From Saccoglossus kowalevskii (lineage: Eukaryota; Hemichordata; Enteropneusta; Harrimaniidae): a stretch of DNA of 64,000 nt. This document shows, piece after piece, positions 47,290 through 59,300 of this stretch (positions within the stretch are counted from its first letter, which is position 1; the number at the start of each line of letters is the position of its first letter). The DNA lies in assembly GCF_000003605.2 (NCBI RefSeq), contig NW_003140812.1:762842-826841 (forward strand), given 5' to 3'. Under the pieces are notes generated by a model, which saw only the letters and a program-made list of their open reading frames with translations, made no database searches and had not been told where the DNA came from. Position numbers and translations under genes: made by a program.

Positions 47290-47880
47290 CTCCGCTAGGA
47301 TTGCCATTACAGTCACTTTTGTGTGTGAGATTTACTGTGAATTTTTTGGCTCGGCCGATTTTGCTCAAAGTTGACAGGCAGGTCATACCTTCATTCTAGG
47401 TGGTAAAATCTAAAAAAAATCCTGGCCCATCGTTGCCGTAGCAGTAGCTCAAAAACTGATTTTTAATAGTTTCGCACCAAATGTATCTCATACAAATCTA
47501 GGACTAAAATCTTTTACATAGCTCATTCTACTCAGCTTGAGTGTGGGCATTAAGTTTTTTTTATATTTTCTTTTCATTACCGAGACATCTTGGTTTCGAT
47601 AAATTTTCACCAGTAACGGCATTTTAACTCTTTTTTTGGCTGGGCCGATTTTGTTTATACTTGGCTGGCAGATCATTTTAATAATTTTTATAACCGAAAA
47701 ATACGTGCTAGTAATAAAGTGAAGAGACAACTGAAGACTGAATGCTCTTTGCGGGGTCCGGTTTCAGTTATAAACCCACATTAGCTTCACGTTCATGTCC
47801 TACCATGGTAACAGCCGAAACCATGTTGTTTGTTTGTTTGACCGAAGCGGAGCGCCAAACAGCCTAGCGGCTTGCTTCTA
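47290..47880. repeat. Dispersed repeat with two internal GGCCGATTTTG units
   Basis: Two related segments (47339-47400 and 47625-47690) share TTTTTTGGCTCGGCCGATTT or TTTTTTGGCTGGGCCGATTT followed by a GGCAGGTCAT or GGCAGATCAT word. A looser relative lies at 58175-58270. The block closes with GACCGAAGCGGAGCGCCAAA near 47840. Family unknown. Confidence 0.5.
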
Positions 47881-49147
47881 ATTATTACGCACATCGAGAC
47901 GTTTGCACATTGCCGTTGATTCGTAGTTATGGTTGGTGTTGCTTTATCAGGGAAGACGATTGGAAATGATTACAAATGGTTGTTGATTACACGTTGAATG
48001 TGCCTACATTATTTTCGATTTTTGTTTCTACTCGAGCGGATAATTGCGCTTATATTCATATTTTTCGGAAGATTATATTTGAAATTACAGGACTTCATTA
48101 TGCAAATTATTGTGCAAATACCATGGGGCTAGTCGAGGATATTGCATGCTTTTCCCGTTTTATCAAGCAAAAATGAACAGAGCATCGTCTTTAATTCATT
48201 TACCTTTTATATTAAATATCTCTGTTCGCTATTGCATGTTGATATACGCACTCAATTATAATTGTTCCTCCTTCTAATAGTGTTCCATTCTTACGCGTCA
48301 TCAGGTTCATTGTTCCAAATACCATTTGAAACCTGAAAGTAAAATACCAAAGCAGAGTTTAACACACGACGCTGGCAGTCGAACAAAACTGGTTAATTGG
48401 ATGTCGACCGTCATATAATTGCCACTTAATTGTATATCTTCATTCTTTATTAATAAATCACATTTAATTAATATATTGATATCCCTTGATTGCTTTAATT
48501 CGTATTACGCGTTCAATTAGAATAAATACTAATTAAGACGAATGAGCGTTAAGTATATGCAAATTGGCATTTATTCCAACAATTATGTGGGCATTATGTT
48601 GTGATTAGAGATAATGATATAGAAAGTGGGATGGAAAACCTGGGACACAATGTCAATGCTTCGGAGTTATCTGTCGTACGTATTTTTTCATGTATTAAGA
48701 CATTTTACATAATCCATATACAAAACTTACCATATCTACATGGAATTATTCATAGTTACTTGTTTGATTATGATAACAATGTTTAGTTTGACACACTCGT
48801 ACTCAAACAACACAGAGAGAGGCGTGGCTGGGACAGCCTACTGTGGGAATTGACACATCCATATGCCGAGTTCTCAACAATTTTAACCATTATTTTAACA
48901 CATTTCCTAATCCATGATATATAAAATACAGTAAACATACAAATACTCACCGACGTACAGAACTTTGTCATTGTTAATGCCAGGTTTTGACCGGTTAGTT
49001 AGGACAACTTTCAACTGATGGAGACGAAGAAGATTCTAGTCAAAAATGTTACTTAGTACGTGAATCTGTTTTTCAGCTCGAAGACTGAATTGCCACTGCC
49101 ACCGCACATTGGGTTATCACAAGTTCTGAGATACAGAGCGAGTTGCC
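47881..49147. other. Upstream flank of the GPCR pseudogene
   Basis: I see no gene and no clear repeat. The sequence is AT-rich. Confidence 0.5.
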
Positions 49148-50135
49148 ATGGCGACAGAATTGCCGCAGAGTTATGATGACCTATACCAGAATTATTCGAG
49201 TTACGTAGACTACGACTTTTGGACTTGGAGGGGCTTCTGTCCCATACTGAAATCATTTTACATTACGGTGGGATTTCTTGGAATCGTTGGAAACGTGTTC
49301 GTCTGTGCTGTGTTTTCACAGGCAAAACAACGACGTACCTTGACAAACTATTCTAGTCTATTATTGATTTGACATCCTCAGTCGTATTTGCGTTTCAGTA
49401 CCTAGGTCCCACGTTCGACATACCACCCAACAGTTTGTCTGCAACCGTATTTTGCCGGCTGTATTGGTCGGAGATATTTCTGTGGGCAGCCATAACAACA
49501 TCATCTTTCAACCTGGCATTCTTATCTATGGAACGATACTTATGCATAGTGTACCCGGTTAGACACCGTAACTGTTTGACTAACTATAAACCAAAACTGT
49601 GGATGCTCTTCGCCTTTGAATGGATTGTTGCCATGTATGGCTTTGCTTTCATACTGGGCAGTCCTTACTGTCAACGTGGACGGAGTTAGTTGGATCAATT
49701 ACTGCTAGATTACTCTTGTTTTTCAAAATATTGTTGCAAACACTTATTCCATTATTTGTCTTGTCTTTTTCCTATGTCAATATATGGATTGCACTGAAGG
49801 GAAATGTTTGCCCCGAGTCTAGACTCAACACTGTTTCATCCGGTCTCCAAAACGTAAATCGATCAAATAAGATGGGAAAGGCCCGCAGAAATGTCATTAA
49901 AATGTTGTCCGTTGTTTCTGTAACATTCCTGTTCTGCTGGGCTCCAATGACCGTATACAACTTGTTGTATATATTTGGAATGCCTTTAGATTTTGGAGAC
50001 GACTTTTATAATGCGTCAGTGGCAATTTGCATGTGCAATATGTGTATCAATCCTGTGATATATGCGATACAATACAAACAATTCAGGAAAGGCTTCGTGA
50101 GGTTAGTGCGTTGTCGAACAGTCGAATCTCTATAA
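49148..50135 (+). pseudogene. Class A (rhodopsin-like) GPCR, single exon, broken in two places
   Basis: A seven-helix receptor of about 330 residues is spread over three frames. The frame from ATG 49148 holds an acidic, Tyr- and Asn-rich N-tail and TM1 (ITVGFLGIVGNVFVCAVF). It stops in TM2 at 49372. The next frame resumes as IDLTSSVVFAFQYLG, with TM3 ending SMERYLCIVYPV (ERY in place of DRY) and TM4 up to GSPYC. It stops at 49689. The third frame carries TM5 (KILLQTLIPLFVLSF), TM6 (FLFCWAPMTVYNLLY, the FxxCWxP switch) and TM7 (CINPVIYAIQYKQFRKGF, NPxxY). The TM2 junction lacks the usual NLAxxD spacing, so bases are missing there. The second break falls in extracellular loop 2. No introns explain the shifts. 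The ligand class is unknown; it looks like a peptide-receptor relative. Two independent breaks favour a real pseudogene over a sequencing error. Confidence 0.85.
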
Positions 50136-51770
50136 GAGGCCCGTCCGCGACGTATCATTGTGTTTATTTTGCGAACAAGGGCTAAATCAATGCCGTAACA
50201 GCGAAGCGACTGGATATTTGAAAGATTACAATAACGCACGTGGACACACTATGACATGACATATATACTAGTCAAGTAGTGATGATTTCAATTGCCAAGA
50301 AAGTGAAATAAAACAATTTCGTTTTCAATTGTTTTAATTACAAATGTTGATATTTATATATCATGCCAGTATTTACTCACTTAAGAAAAGACTTCTTTAT
50401 CTGTCTGACCAACACGCCTTTCATCATTGCTCAGCCAAATCAGCAAAGTGCCGAATCAGCTCACTCATCAGACGTTATTTTCTCTACCTTGTTTTAATGG
50501 AGGATTTGCTACATTTTCCAATGAATTGGAAATACCTACTGAGCGATAGAAGACCAAAACCTATAACACCACTCCACCACACCACCTTCAATATAGAAAT
50601 ACACATGATAGGATATCAGTATAATATTTCCATTGTGTGAGGTGGTGTTGAATGAGAGGGTGGTCCCTTGGGTCTAGAGCAAGATGTCTGCAGACAATAG
50701 GAAGTTTAACGAAACCCTACCAATCTGAATGTTTCTTCAAGTTTGAAATATTTAGAAACAAATTAATATTACGAACAGGAAACATGTCAACATGACCTTC
50801 AGATTTGACCTTCAATATATGGTGACTGTGGTGTGTTATTACAATGTTACGAAGCAGTAAAATTGAATCTAAATATATTGCCACGGTAAATTGCAGTTGG
50901 TTACAAAATGATATTTAATGTGACCTTTTTAGAAGACAGGCTGTCGACAATATAATCAAATTGTATGCAAATAATTTTGTTTGTGTGTACACAACTGCCG
51001 TTGGCGTTTAATCTTGAAATCAAGAAGATACCATTAATACGTTTGAGTCTGTCCGTAAACATACAAGTTCTAAATTCTGGAGGATTGGTATAAACGGGGA
51101 AGGGTAATCTTGCCACGCATGCTCAGTATGTGTATTGATACAGATATAAATTTACCTAAAAATTACCGAGCTACCTATAACAATTGAATGTGACAGCATG
51201 TGCTTCTGGTGCAAATGAAGCGGGTGCGGAGTAACCTTATTTCGTCTGTGAGCGCATTTTATTATGGTAATGTTATCAACAATTTCGCTCGTTCATAACA
51301 GTAGCACGACGGCTGTCGCCTTTTAATCACATAATGACTGCTATTCTATTTTGTTGTTATATGCAGTTATTATGTGTAATGTGAATTTATGTAGAAAATT
51401 ATAATATATTATTATTATATTATAAATTATCTCACGCAGAATTGGACTTAAATTGCTATATAGGACGAACATAGATTTATTATTCCCAACTCACGCAACA
51501 CTTAGTATTCTTTAATTTTCACATCAACAAAGAGAGTCACAGTTTAGGCGTTGTACACGTATATACTGTTACCCTGAACTTTAACCTTAAAAATCAAACA
51601 TAAATAGTTATAACACAAAGTACGAATACACATAAACATACGCACTGTAGCATTGTCCTTCGACATTATGTTCCTGCAATTTCTCGTGTCATGTGGGTAA
51701 AATGCAAAACATGTGTCCCAAGTTTAACGTTCATGGCTATTACTCTTTGTAGCTCAACACTGAACCCAAA

Positions 51771-51813
<43 letters not shown>

Positions 51814-52097
51814 ATNNNNNNNNNNNNNNNNNNNNNNNNNNNNNNNNNNNNNNNNNNNNNNNNNNNNNNNNNNNNNNNNNNNNNNNNNNNNNNNNNNNNN
51901 NNNNNNNNNNNNNNNNNNNNNNNNNNNNNNNNNNNNNNNNNNNNNNNNNNNNNNNNNNNNNNNNNNNNNNNNNNNNNNNNNNNNNNNNNNNNNNNNNNNN
52001 NNNNNNNNNNNNNNNNNNNNNNNNNNNNNNNNNNNNNNNNNNNNNNNNNNNNNNNNNNNNNNNNNNNNNNNNNNNNNNNNNNNNNNNNNNNNNNAAA

Positions 52098-52137
<40 letters not shown>

Positions 52138-52992
52138 GTGACCTTTTGTAGGACGATGTTTTTATAATTTTATGCAATTATTTATTTTTATTTAGCCAAC
52201 ATGTACGCGGCGACCGACGCTTGATTTTTTAGAAAGAATTATTTATATTTATTTGTCACATTAGCGGATTACAAAGTAATTGTCTGACGTGAGTAGAATG
52301 CTGGAATGATTTAATTAACGAAAGCATCAACTTATAAACGTAACGAATATTATCCCCAATACCTTTTATGTAACCTGTTCGGGTATCATTCATCAAATAA
52401 GGCAGGATTTTCTTATTTTACTCTGCGATGCAGTCAGTAGTAATATTTGAAAGCATTTTTCTTTACCTTTTTTTTCTGGAATGAGACCTTGTCGCCTTCT
52501 GAATGGACATATGCTGTGACATTAAGAAATAATTATCAGATTGTGCAACAAAGAATTTAATGTTATTTTACGAAAGAATTGTGAAACGTTAGAGGGCGAA
52601 CCATCACTGCCAGAATAAACCGTACAGATATCGCAAAACATCGATAATATAGCAAGTGACGGCAATAAACGGAAAAAACAAAAAGGAAAAAAAAATAAAA
52701 AAAAGGACAATGCACACAACGGTGCTAAAAACCCTAAAAGAACATTTTGTTTTCATGACTATATATCTTGGCTTGAATGTGTCATATAAAATATAGAAAT
52801 AAATAAAAAACAAACAAACTAGTAAGTAATATAGCGTATTTAATAAAAACGCGCAATACCTCGGATTGAGGTGTAAAATATTACCTACAGCAGAATGCGT
52901 ATTTACATAACGATGGCCATTCAAATTTACTTATACTTTGGTAAACGTCACTGCCGAGTCTAATATTTACTCGCTACCATTTGTAAGTCATC
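50136..52992. other. Interval right of the GPCR with an assembly gap
   Basis: No gene was recognised. The N run (51816-52094) sits inside an AAAT tetranucleotide repeat: identical repeat flanks it at 51770-51815 and 52095-52135. So the gap is an unresolved microsatellite. Open frames through the N run are meaningless. Confidence 0.7.
51770..52135. repeat. AAAT microsatellite interrupted by the assembly gap
   Basis: At least 46 bases of pure AAAT lie left of the gap and 41 right of it. The true length is unknown. Confidence 0.97.
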
Positions 52993-53080
52993 ATGCACAT
53001 TACGGTTACGTCATTCGAGTATTACTCTTCACTTCGTATAATAATTATCGCTGTTGTTATTTTGGAGAGTAAACATACAG
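52993..53080 (+). CDS. Candidate first exon encoding a signal peptide
   Basis: The ATG at 52993 opens a frame of 29 codons plus one base. It has a short polar start, then a hydrophobic core (RIIIIAVVIL), and ends at a strong donor, CATACAG|GTAAGTAG, in phase 1. A signal peptide exon ending in phase 1 is a common first exon of secreted or membrane proteins with shuffled extracellular domains. No downstream exon could be recognised in the window, so the call is tentative. Confidence 0.25.
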
Positions 53081-56000
53081 GTAAGTAGATATTCGATAGC
53101 TCTATATTTCTGAATACATGCATATTATTTTACATCGTGTATGCAATTTATTTCAGTATACAGTATTGTACGCCGTGGAAAGGTCGTTGTGCGTGCATGT
53201 GTTAAGTATAATATGATTACTAGCATTTATCAATTTGCTGATTCCATATATAAAATATACTTATTATGCGATATTATTATCGAGTTAGTATCAGGTTATT
53301 GTTTCGATTCAGTGTAGCAAGTTAATTGGTCTGCAGTCCATTAATCTTTCAACACATAGTAGACATACGAATTAGATAATTAGTGTAAACGCAGAACAAA
53401 ATAATTCATAGTTATTGTAGTTAGGCTATTAAAAAACTCAATATTATAATACAATTTTAGAAACAACCTTTGAATAATTATAAACAATGCACACTCCCTG
53501 ATTTGTGTTTCGGTCGCAAAGCCCCATCCATATAATTATGTACTCAGATGAAATAATTACGTGTTAAATGTGGAATTTGTACATTTGAAATGTAATGATG
53601 GGTGACATTTCCCAAACTGAAAAATCAAATTTAAAATTTCTGACATATTTAAAACAAATTTTTGCGAAATTACTTTAAAATATAAAAGACTAAAATAGAA
53701 TATTACTGAATATTACTGAAATATTACTAATATACTGAAATATTACTGAAATAAATAAACCAACTGTTTAAAAATGGCGCCCGCTACCCACAGACAGTGA
53801 GCCGAGTCGTATTGGAGGTCTGAAGACTTACAATCATCATTATCTTTCACAGTACACGGTATTTAGCATCCTTCTTCCGTTTTTAGCATGTCAGTTTTAC
53901 ATCCAACTTGTTCTTACCATTACACACGTGCCCGGGATGATAGCGACACGTTCCATATTTCAATATATTCCATATTTCAATAAACAGGAAAGCCGCGGAA
54001 TATTGCAAATCGTCAAAGTTTTCTTTACATTCTTACATTCTGTTATATAAAATGATTATTACAACAAACCAAATATCACCAATACGAAAACACGAAAAAA
54101 CAACAACATCCCAACACACTCCTACAAATGGAGTAAAAACAGTCACTCAAGCTAATGTGATGTAAATGTGCCGAAATACAGTTCGAGAGATACACACATG
54201 TCACTAGCGGGTCATATCAAATGTTGTCAACGTACCCGCACATTTTAGGTAACTCGTACATATGAAGGTTGGTCACATCCCTGAGGGGTTATACATATGT
54301 GCAAGTTTGATGCCAACCAAGGGGGATTACAACGAGGAATTTACACAGCGCGGCTGTTATGATTATGTATCAGTGAATTGTATATACATTGCGATAGATT
54401 ACTAGTATATCAATACAATATGCTACAATGAATTGCACAGTTACACTCCTCACCAAAACTGATTATGTGTCGAGTCGATGAAATTAAGCTCACTGCCATA
54501 TATAATGAAATGTACAAATAGTTCATATTCTATTATGGGCCTATATTAATTGTTAAATTGTGATCAGTGTACGTACACACATTATGACTTCCTCCCAGCA
54601 TTTTAGAATTTATTTTAACTTGGCAAAATAAATTTGCATACAAATTTGAATTACATAAATTATTCAGACCAAAGGAAACAGACACCGACAGGGAATTAAT
54701 CTCCTTAACACGTTCAATAATCCCCGTTATATTTCGGCCTCTCTTTAATTGTCTTCGACGCCCCACGTTATTGATGGTGTTGTATATAATTTCAAAATAT
54801 AAAAGCATGAATTATTAGATGATATTTTTCTCTGCACACAGTGTTCATGTAGTTGACAGGATGACATGGTAATATGATAATGAGTAATCGAAATTGGAAT
54901 GATGTGACAAGTGAGATATTATATACCTTTATTAATCATGTAACTATTTTTTATCGTAAACACGCTGCTTTTGATATTGGGCTGATATAATTTCAAACGC
55001 GCAGAGTCGCCGTACACCGCTCTTCCGTGTTTTCAACTCGCAGCGTAAAGATCACCTCAGATAAAAGGAACATCATCTTTCAACTAACTCGTTTCAGCAT
55101 CTGAGAATTTGCCCACTGGGATGCATAAAACGAAGATGCAATTTTCTTTGACTATAGCTTAATACTTTCATACTTTTGAACGTATTTTATTTTGGGAGTT
55201 AATAAACAATGTCACATTTACTTTTTTCTCTTTTTCAATTGGTAATTTCTCAGCTGTATTATATAGCTGCCATTTTGTACCCACCCATTCTCACTCTGCT
55301 ATTTTTTAAAAACTATTTTAAATATGCCACTGACATCTTCCGGGGTTTCATATCTATTGTTTTTTTTACTTTTTATATAATTCTGTCTTACTCTCGCCCG
55401 TTGCCTGGTAGGTTGCGCATGCGCAAATAGAATTACATCGCATCTGTCTGTAATTCGGGAATCGGAAATTATAGTTAGAAATCAACTGGATAAACTAAGT
55501 GAATCGGCTTCATTTTAGGGACTTTAACACGGTGATGATGCTGTTTGATTTTTCAAACTAGGCAAAACCTTTTTAAATTTCTTATTGTCGTTTATAAGAA
55601 GTTTAATTTCTTATGCCCCTTCGCCACTGTAATGTTCATCGTTTTATTTAACCATGGGAATAAATATGAAAGTTATATGGCAATTGCAAGCATATGGCAT
55701 CCTTTCGGCGTAAAAGCGATTAGAGATTGACCATATCGCCTTCAGCAGCAGGAGTCCGATATCTAAGAAAAAATAAAATACAATTGCTCATGATTATCTT
55801 TTTGCTTATTGTAGTCAAAGTAGTGGGAATTTCGAGTCATTGGAAACTAGCTGTCTAGGTAAACCTGCACTAAGCCCCAGGACATTACAACGTAATCATT
55901 AGACTCGTTAGCTACATGCAGTACCAATTAAATATAGCTATCCTAATGATATCACCCAAACAGCAAACATGCTTTGAGTCTCAGCGTTCAACTATATACT

Positions 56001-56205
56001 TATAGTATACGTATTCGAATGATGCTACATACAGTGGTCCGTACACTAATTGGGCACTTCTAGTATTAACAATATGAATAAAATGACGTACGTGTTACTA
56101 AGAAATGAATGTTCATATCAGACACATAGACTTACACCGGTATCTGTTATGGATGGATATGGATATCGCAAGACTTATGTTGGCCACGAGTGTAATTGAA
56201 TAGAC
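53081..56205. other. Non-coding interval
   Basis: No gene was recognised. A degenerate TATTACTGAA repeat lies at 53697-53755. The open frame at 55209-55430 (hydrophobic, ATG start, 73 codons) has no recognisable domain. Confidence 0.45.
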
Positions 56206-56357
56206 ATGATAATATGAGGTTATTACGAGGATACCTAAACGTATGCACGAAGACAGTACATCGGAATTATCGACAGACACGCAGCGAAGGTCGATGCGAC
56301 GGTGTACTGTCTGAGTGTATATTTCCAGGTATTCTCGTAATAACCTCAAATTACCAG
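56206..56357. repeat. Long imperfect hairpin, about 50-bp arms
   Basis: The left arm starts TGAGGTTATTACGAGGATAC and the right arm, reverse-complemented, TGAGGTTATTACGAGAATAC. Pairing goes on through GACAGTACATCGG against GACAGTACACCG. The loop is about 45 bases. It could be a palindromic MITE or a structured transcript. Both strands show short open frames only because of the symmetry. Confidence 0.75.
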
Positions 56358-59300
56358 TTGCCACTCTGTAAACACGCAAATATTAACAACGTTACTCTGA
56401 GTTACTAACACCTTCTGTATTATGCAACGGTATTATGCAATGATGAACAGTTACCTACGTTTGCTACTGGTACATACTGAACACACATGTCTTCCATGCA
56501 AAGTGACCACTTACAATCAGTAAATATCATGATATTCAATTGAATTGAGTTGTATTAAGTCCAATTAGAATGAAATCCTATATAGGGTTGCGTTTTTATC
56601 GAACTTACTAACCTACATTTTTTGTGTAACCCAAAGCTACGCACAATAGCTTAAATTAACAAACGTCTTCGTAGCGCCCCAATATGTAGGAGCTTCACCT
56701 GTACATGTGACATTAAATATACGGATGTACGAAATGCAATGGCTTCACTTTTCATGTAAATACAATGTACTGCACTATTTTGTGATCTATATGGAAAACA
56801 CGTTTTTATGAATTTTAACCGACAATAAGGAATAAAGCTGCAATTGGCTGTCCAACGAATTAGGTAAATGTGCAAAACCTAACACGAGGACATTACAAAG
56901 TCATCACTTTTCAAGTCCCAATTATAATATAATACATTGAGAATTGTTACTAAGGGTATTCAAAGAAGACTTGAAGTACAATACATACAGTCACACTCAC
57001 ACCCGCACATTGATTGTCTACTTCAGAACAATTATTAATGATAGTGCGTCATCATTATGTACTATTATGACATAAGTATTACTGAAAATGAATGTTATCA
57101 TTCGTATAAGTACAGTCACTTAAAAATAAAAGTTGTTATAATATCCGACACGTACATAGCTTCAATTAATAGGATACCTCATCTGCCATAAGAAATGTCA
57201 TGTGAATTATATAGACTGATTTTATATGACATTTTATCCAGAACATCGTAATGTCATTGACACGCGACTGTAAGCCATATATGTGTGTTGAATGCCATCA
57301 TTGTCTTCCCATTTGTGTATACTATACACCGCCACTACTAGACATAAAGGCAGGATTATTAATATGATTTTTACCTCTACTAAAAATTATGTGATCCACT
57401 CTTGTTTATGTGACGCGCTCTTTCCTATTGATATTATTCCTGCAATTATCTGATCCAGATGTAATCTGGGCTAAAACATTTAATCTACACATACGTAATG
57501 GTGAATGAAATACAATGAGATCTGTACTAATTTTAAGTTGCCATATATACGCATAGTTTGTGTAGACACGTGTTTCAACAATACATGCGTATGTACAAAT
57601 GTACAAAGTTGCATGTTCGTGATATATACATATATATTAGCTCAGAAACAAATACAGAAATTAAACTTTTCTGACCTTATCTGATATTTACACACCAAAC
57701 CAATTAGTCAAAATGTCAGACTAATAGCGGAAAAAATGGAATCATCTTGTTGTATTTGTTTTTTAGCAAGACTATAATTCAGTTGGCCAATTTGACAGTA
57801 AGTTGTCAATCGGTGAACAAGCAAGCATTATTACCTTGCGGAAAATAAAATGTGAAAGTGCAGTATTTGTTTGAATTCTATTGATTTTTTAAGTTTCCAT
57901 GTAATGAGAAGACGTGATTGGATTAATTTGTGCTATTTAAAGGCAGTTTAATTACAAGAACGGTTTTAAACTGTGTCCGTTCGTCCCTCCGTCTATTGTA
58001 TTGTCTCAGTTCATGGCTCGATCTCTTTCTAAACTTATTATATAGTTGATACATGAACGTATACACATTATCAGATTTGTTTTTTCCACTCAGATTAAAA
58101 ATGGCCGACTGGCCCTGATCTAATATAGACCCAAAACCCCACATCTTAGATGTGTAGGGCATTCATTATCTCTAGGTTTTACTGACCGATTCTGTTCAAT
58201 CTTAGAATATTGGTAACACCTGTTGGCATACTGATCATTTTTCAGATTAATTTCAAAAAATGGCCGACTGGTGACCATTTTTGCACTTTATAAAAATACT
58301 AGATTTTATTTGTGTCTATAACTTGAGAATATAATAACTAAATTTATTCAGACTTGGTACAGATGTAATATAAAACTATTATACATGAGCAAATTGATAT
58401 TTGACTAGACACTATGCAATAGACAATATTATATGCATTCGTAGACAATTGCTTTGTGGCACAATAGCAACAGAAACTTTGTGTTATAATCCAATTCACG
58501 ATGATCGACCAGCATTTTGCTTGAGGAAAATTGGCATTGTTTTGCACAATTCTGTATGGAAATGAAATTCGTAATGTCCATTCAAGTTAAAACTTGGTCA
58601 ACCGATTACTGGGTTTTAGTATAAAACAACAAAAGTTGATTTCTTTCACAATCGAATCCAAGACTGTCTACTGGCAGCTATTTTGTTCGACGAAAATAAA
58701 CTATTTCTTCCTTTTTGCAAATATCTACAATTGTGTTCTAGCGCATCAACGGAAGTTAATCTGTGTCGCAATCTAATCCAAGGTGACCGACAGAGCAGCC
58801 ATTTGGTTTTAGGTCTGACGTGTTTATTCTATTCGATATTATTACTACTTTATTTTAACCCAAAAAATGCAATAAAATGTAAACATTATAGAAGAACATT
58901 TTACAAATATGACGTTATTAAAAAAAATAGCTTTTTCATTCAAATAACGCGACAACATGAAATTAACTTCCTTTTCGTTACGCGTATGTGATAAATAAAT
59001 ACATGAGGCTTCTAATACATTTTACTCATACAATACATATAATTGCCAATGTCAGTTGATAGAACAAGCCGTGTTCTCATATATTATTGTGATATATCGT
59101 CATGGTGATAATGGCAAACGATCAATTATTATACAGATGTTCATACTTTAAACTGATTTTTGTTTGTACTAATCTTCTTAAAACCATGTAGTTATTTATG
59201 TACGTGTATTTTTAAATGTGTTTGCAACAATTGAAAATATATTTACCGTTACCATTGAAAATATAATGTTCTGCTTGATAAATAATTATATCTTAAAAAA

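Noticed and set aside
51740-52177. Open frame across the second N run
   Set aside because: It consists of the AAAT repeat (Phe-Ile-Tyr-Leu period) and unknown bases.
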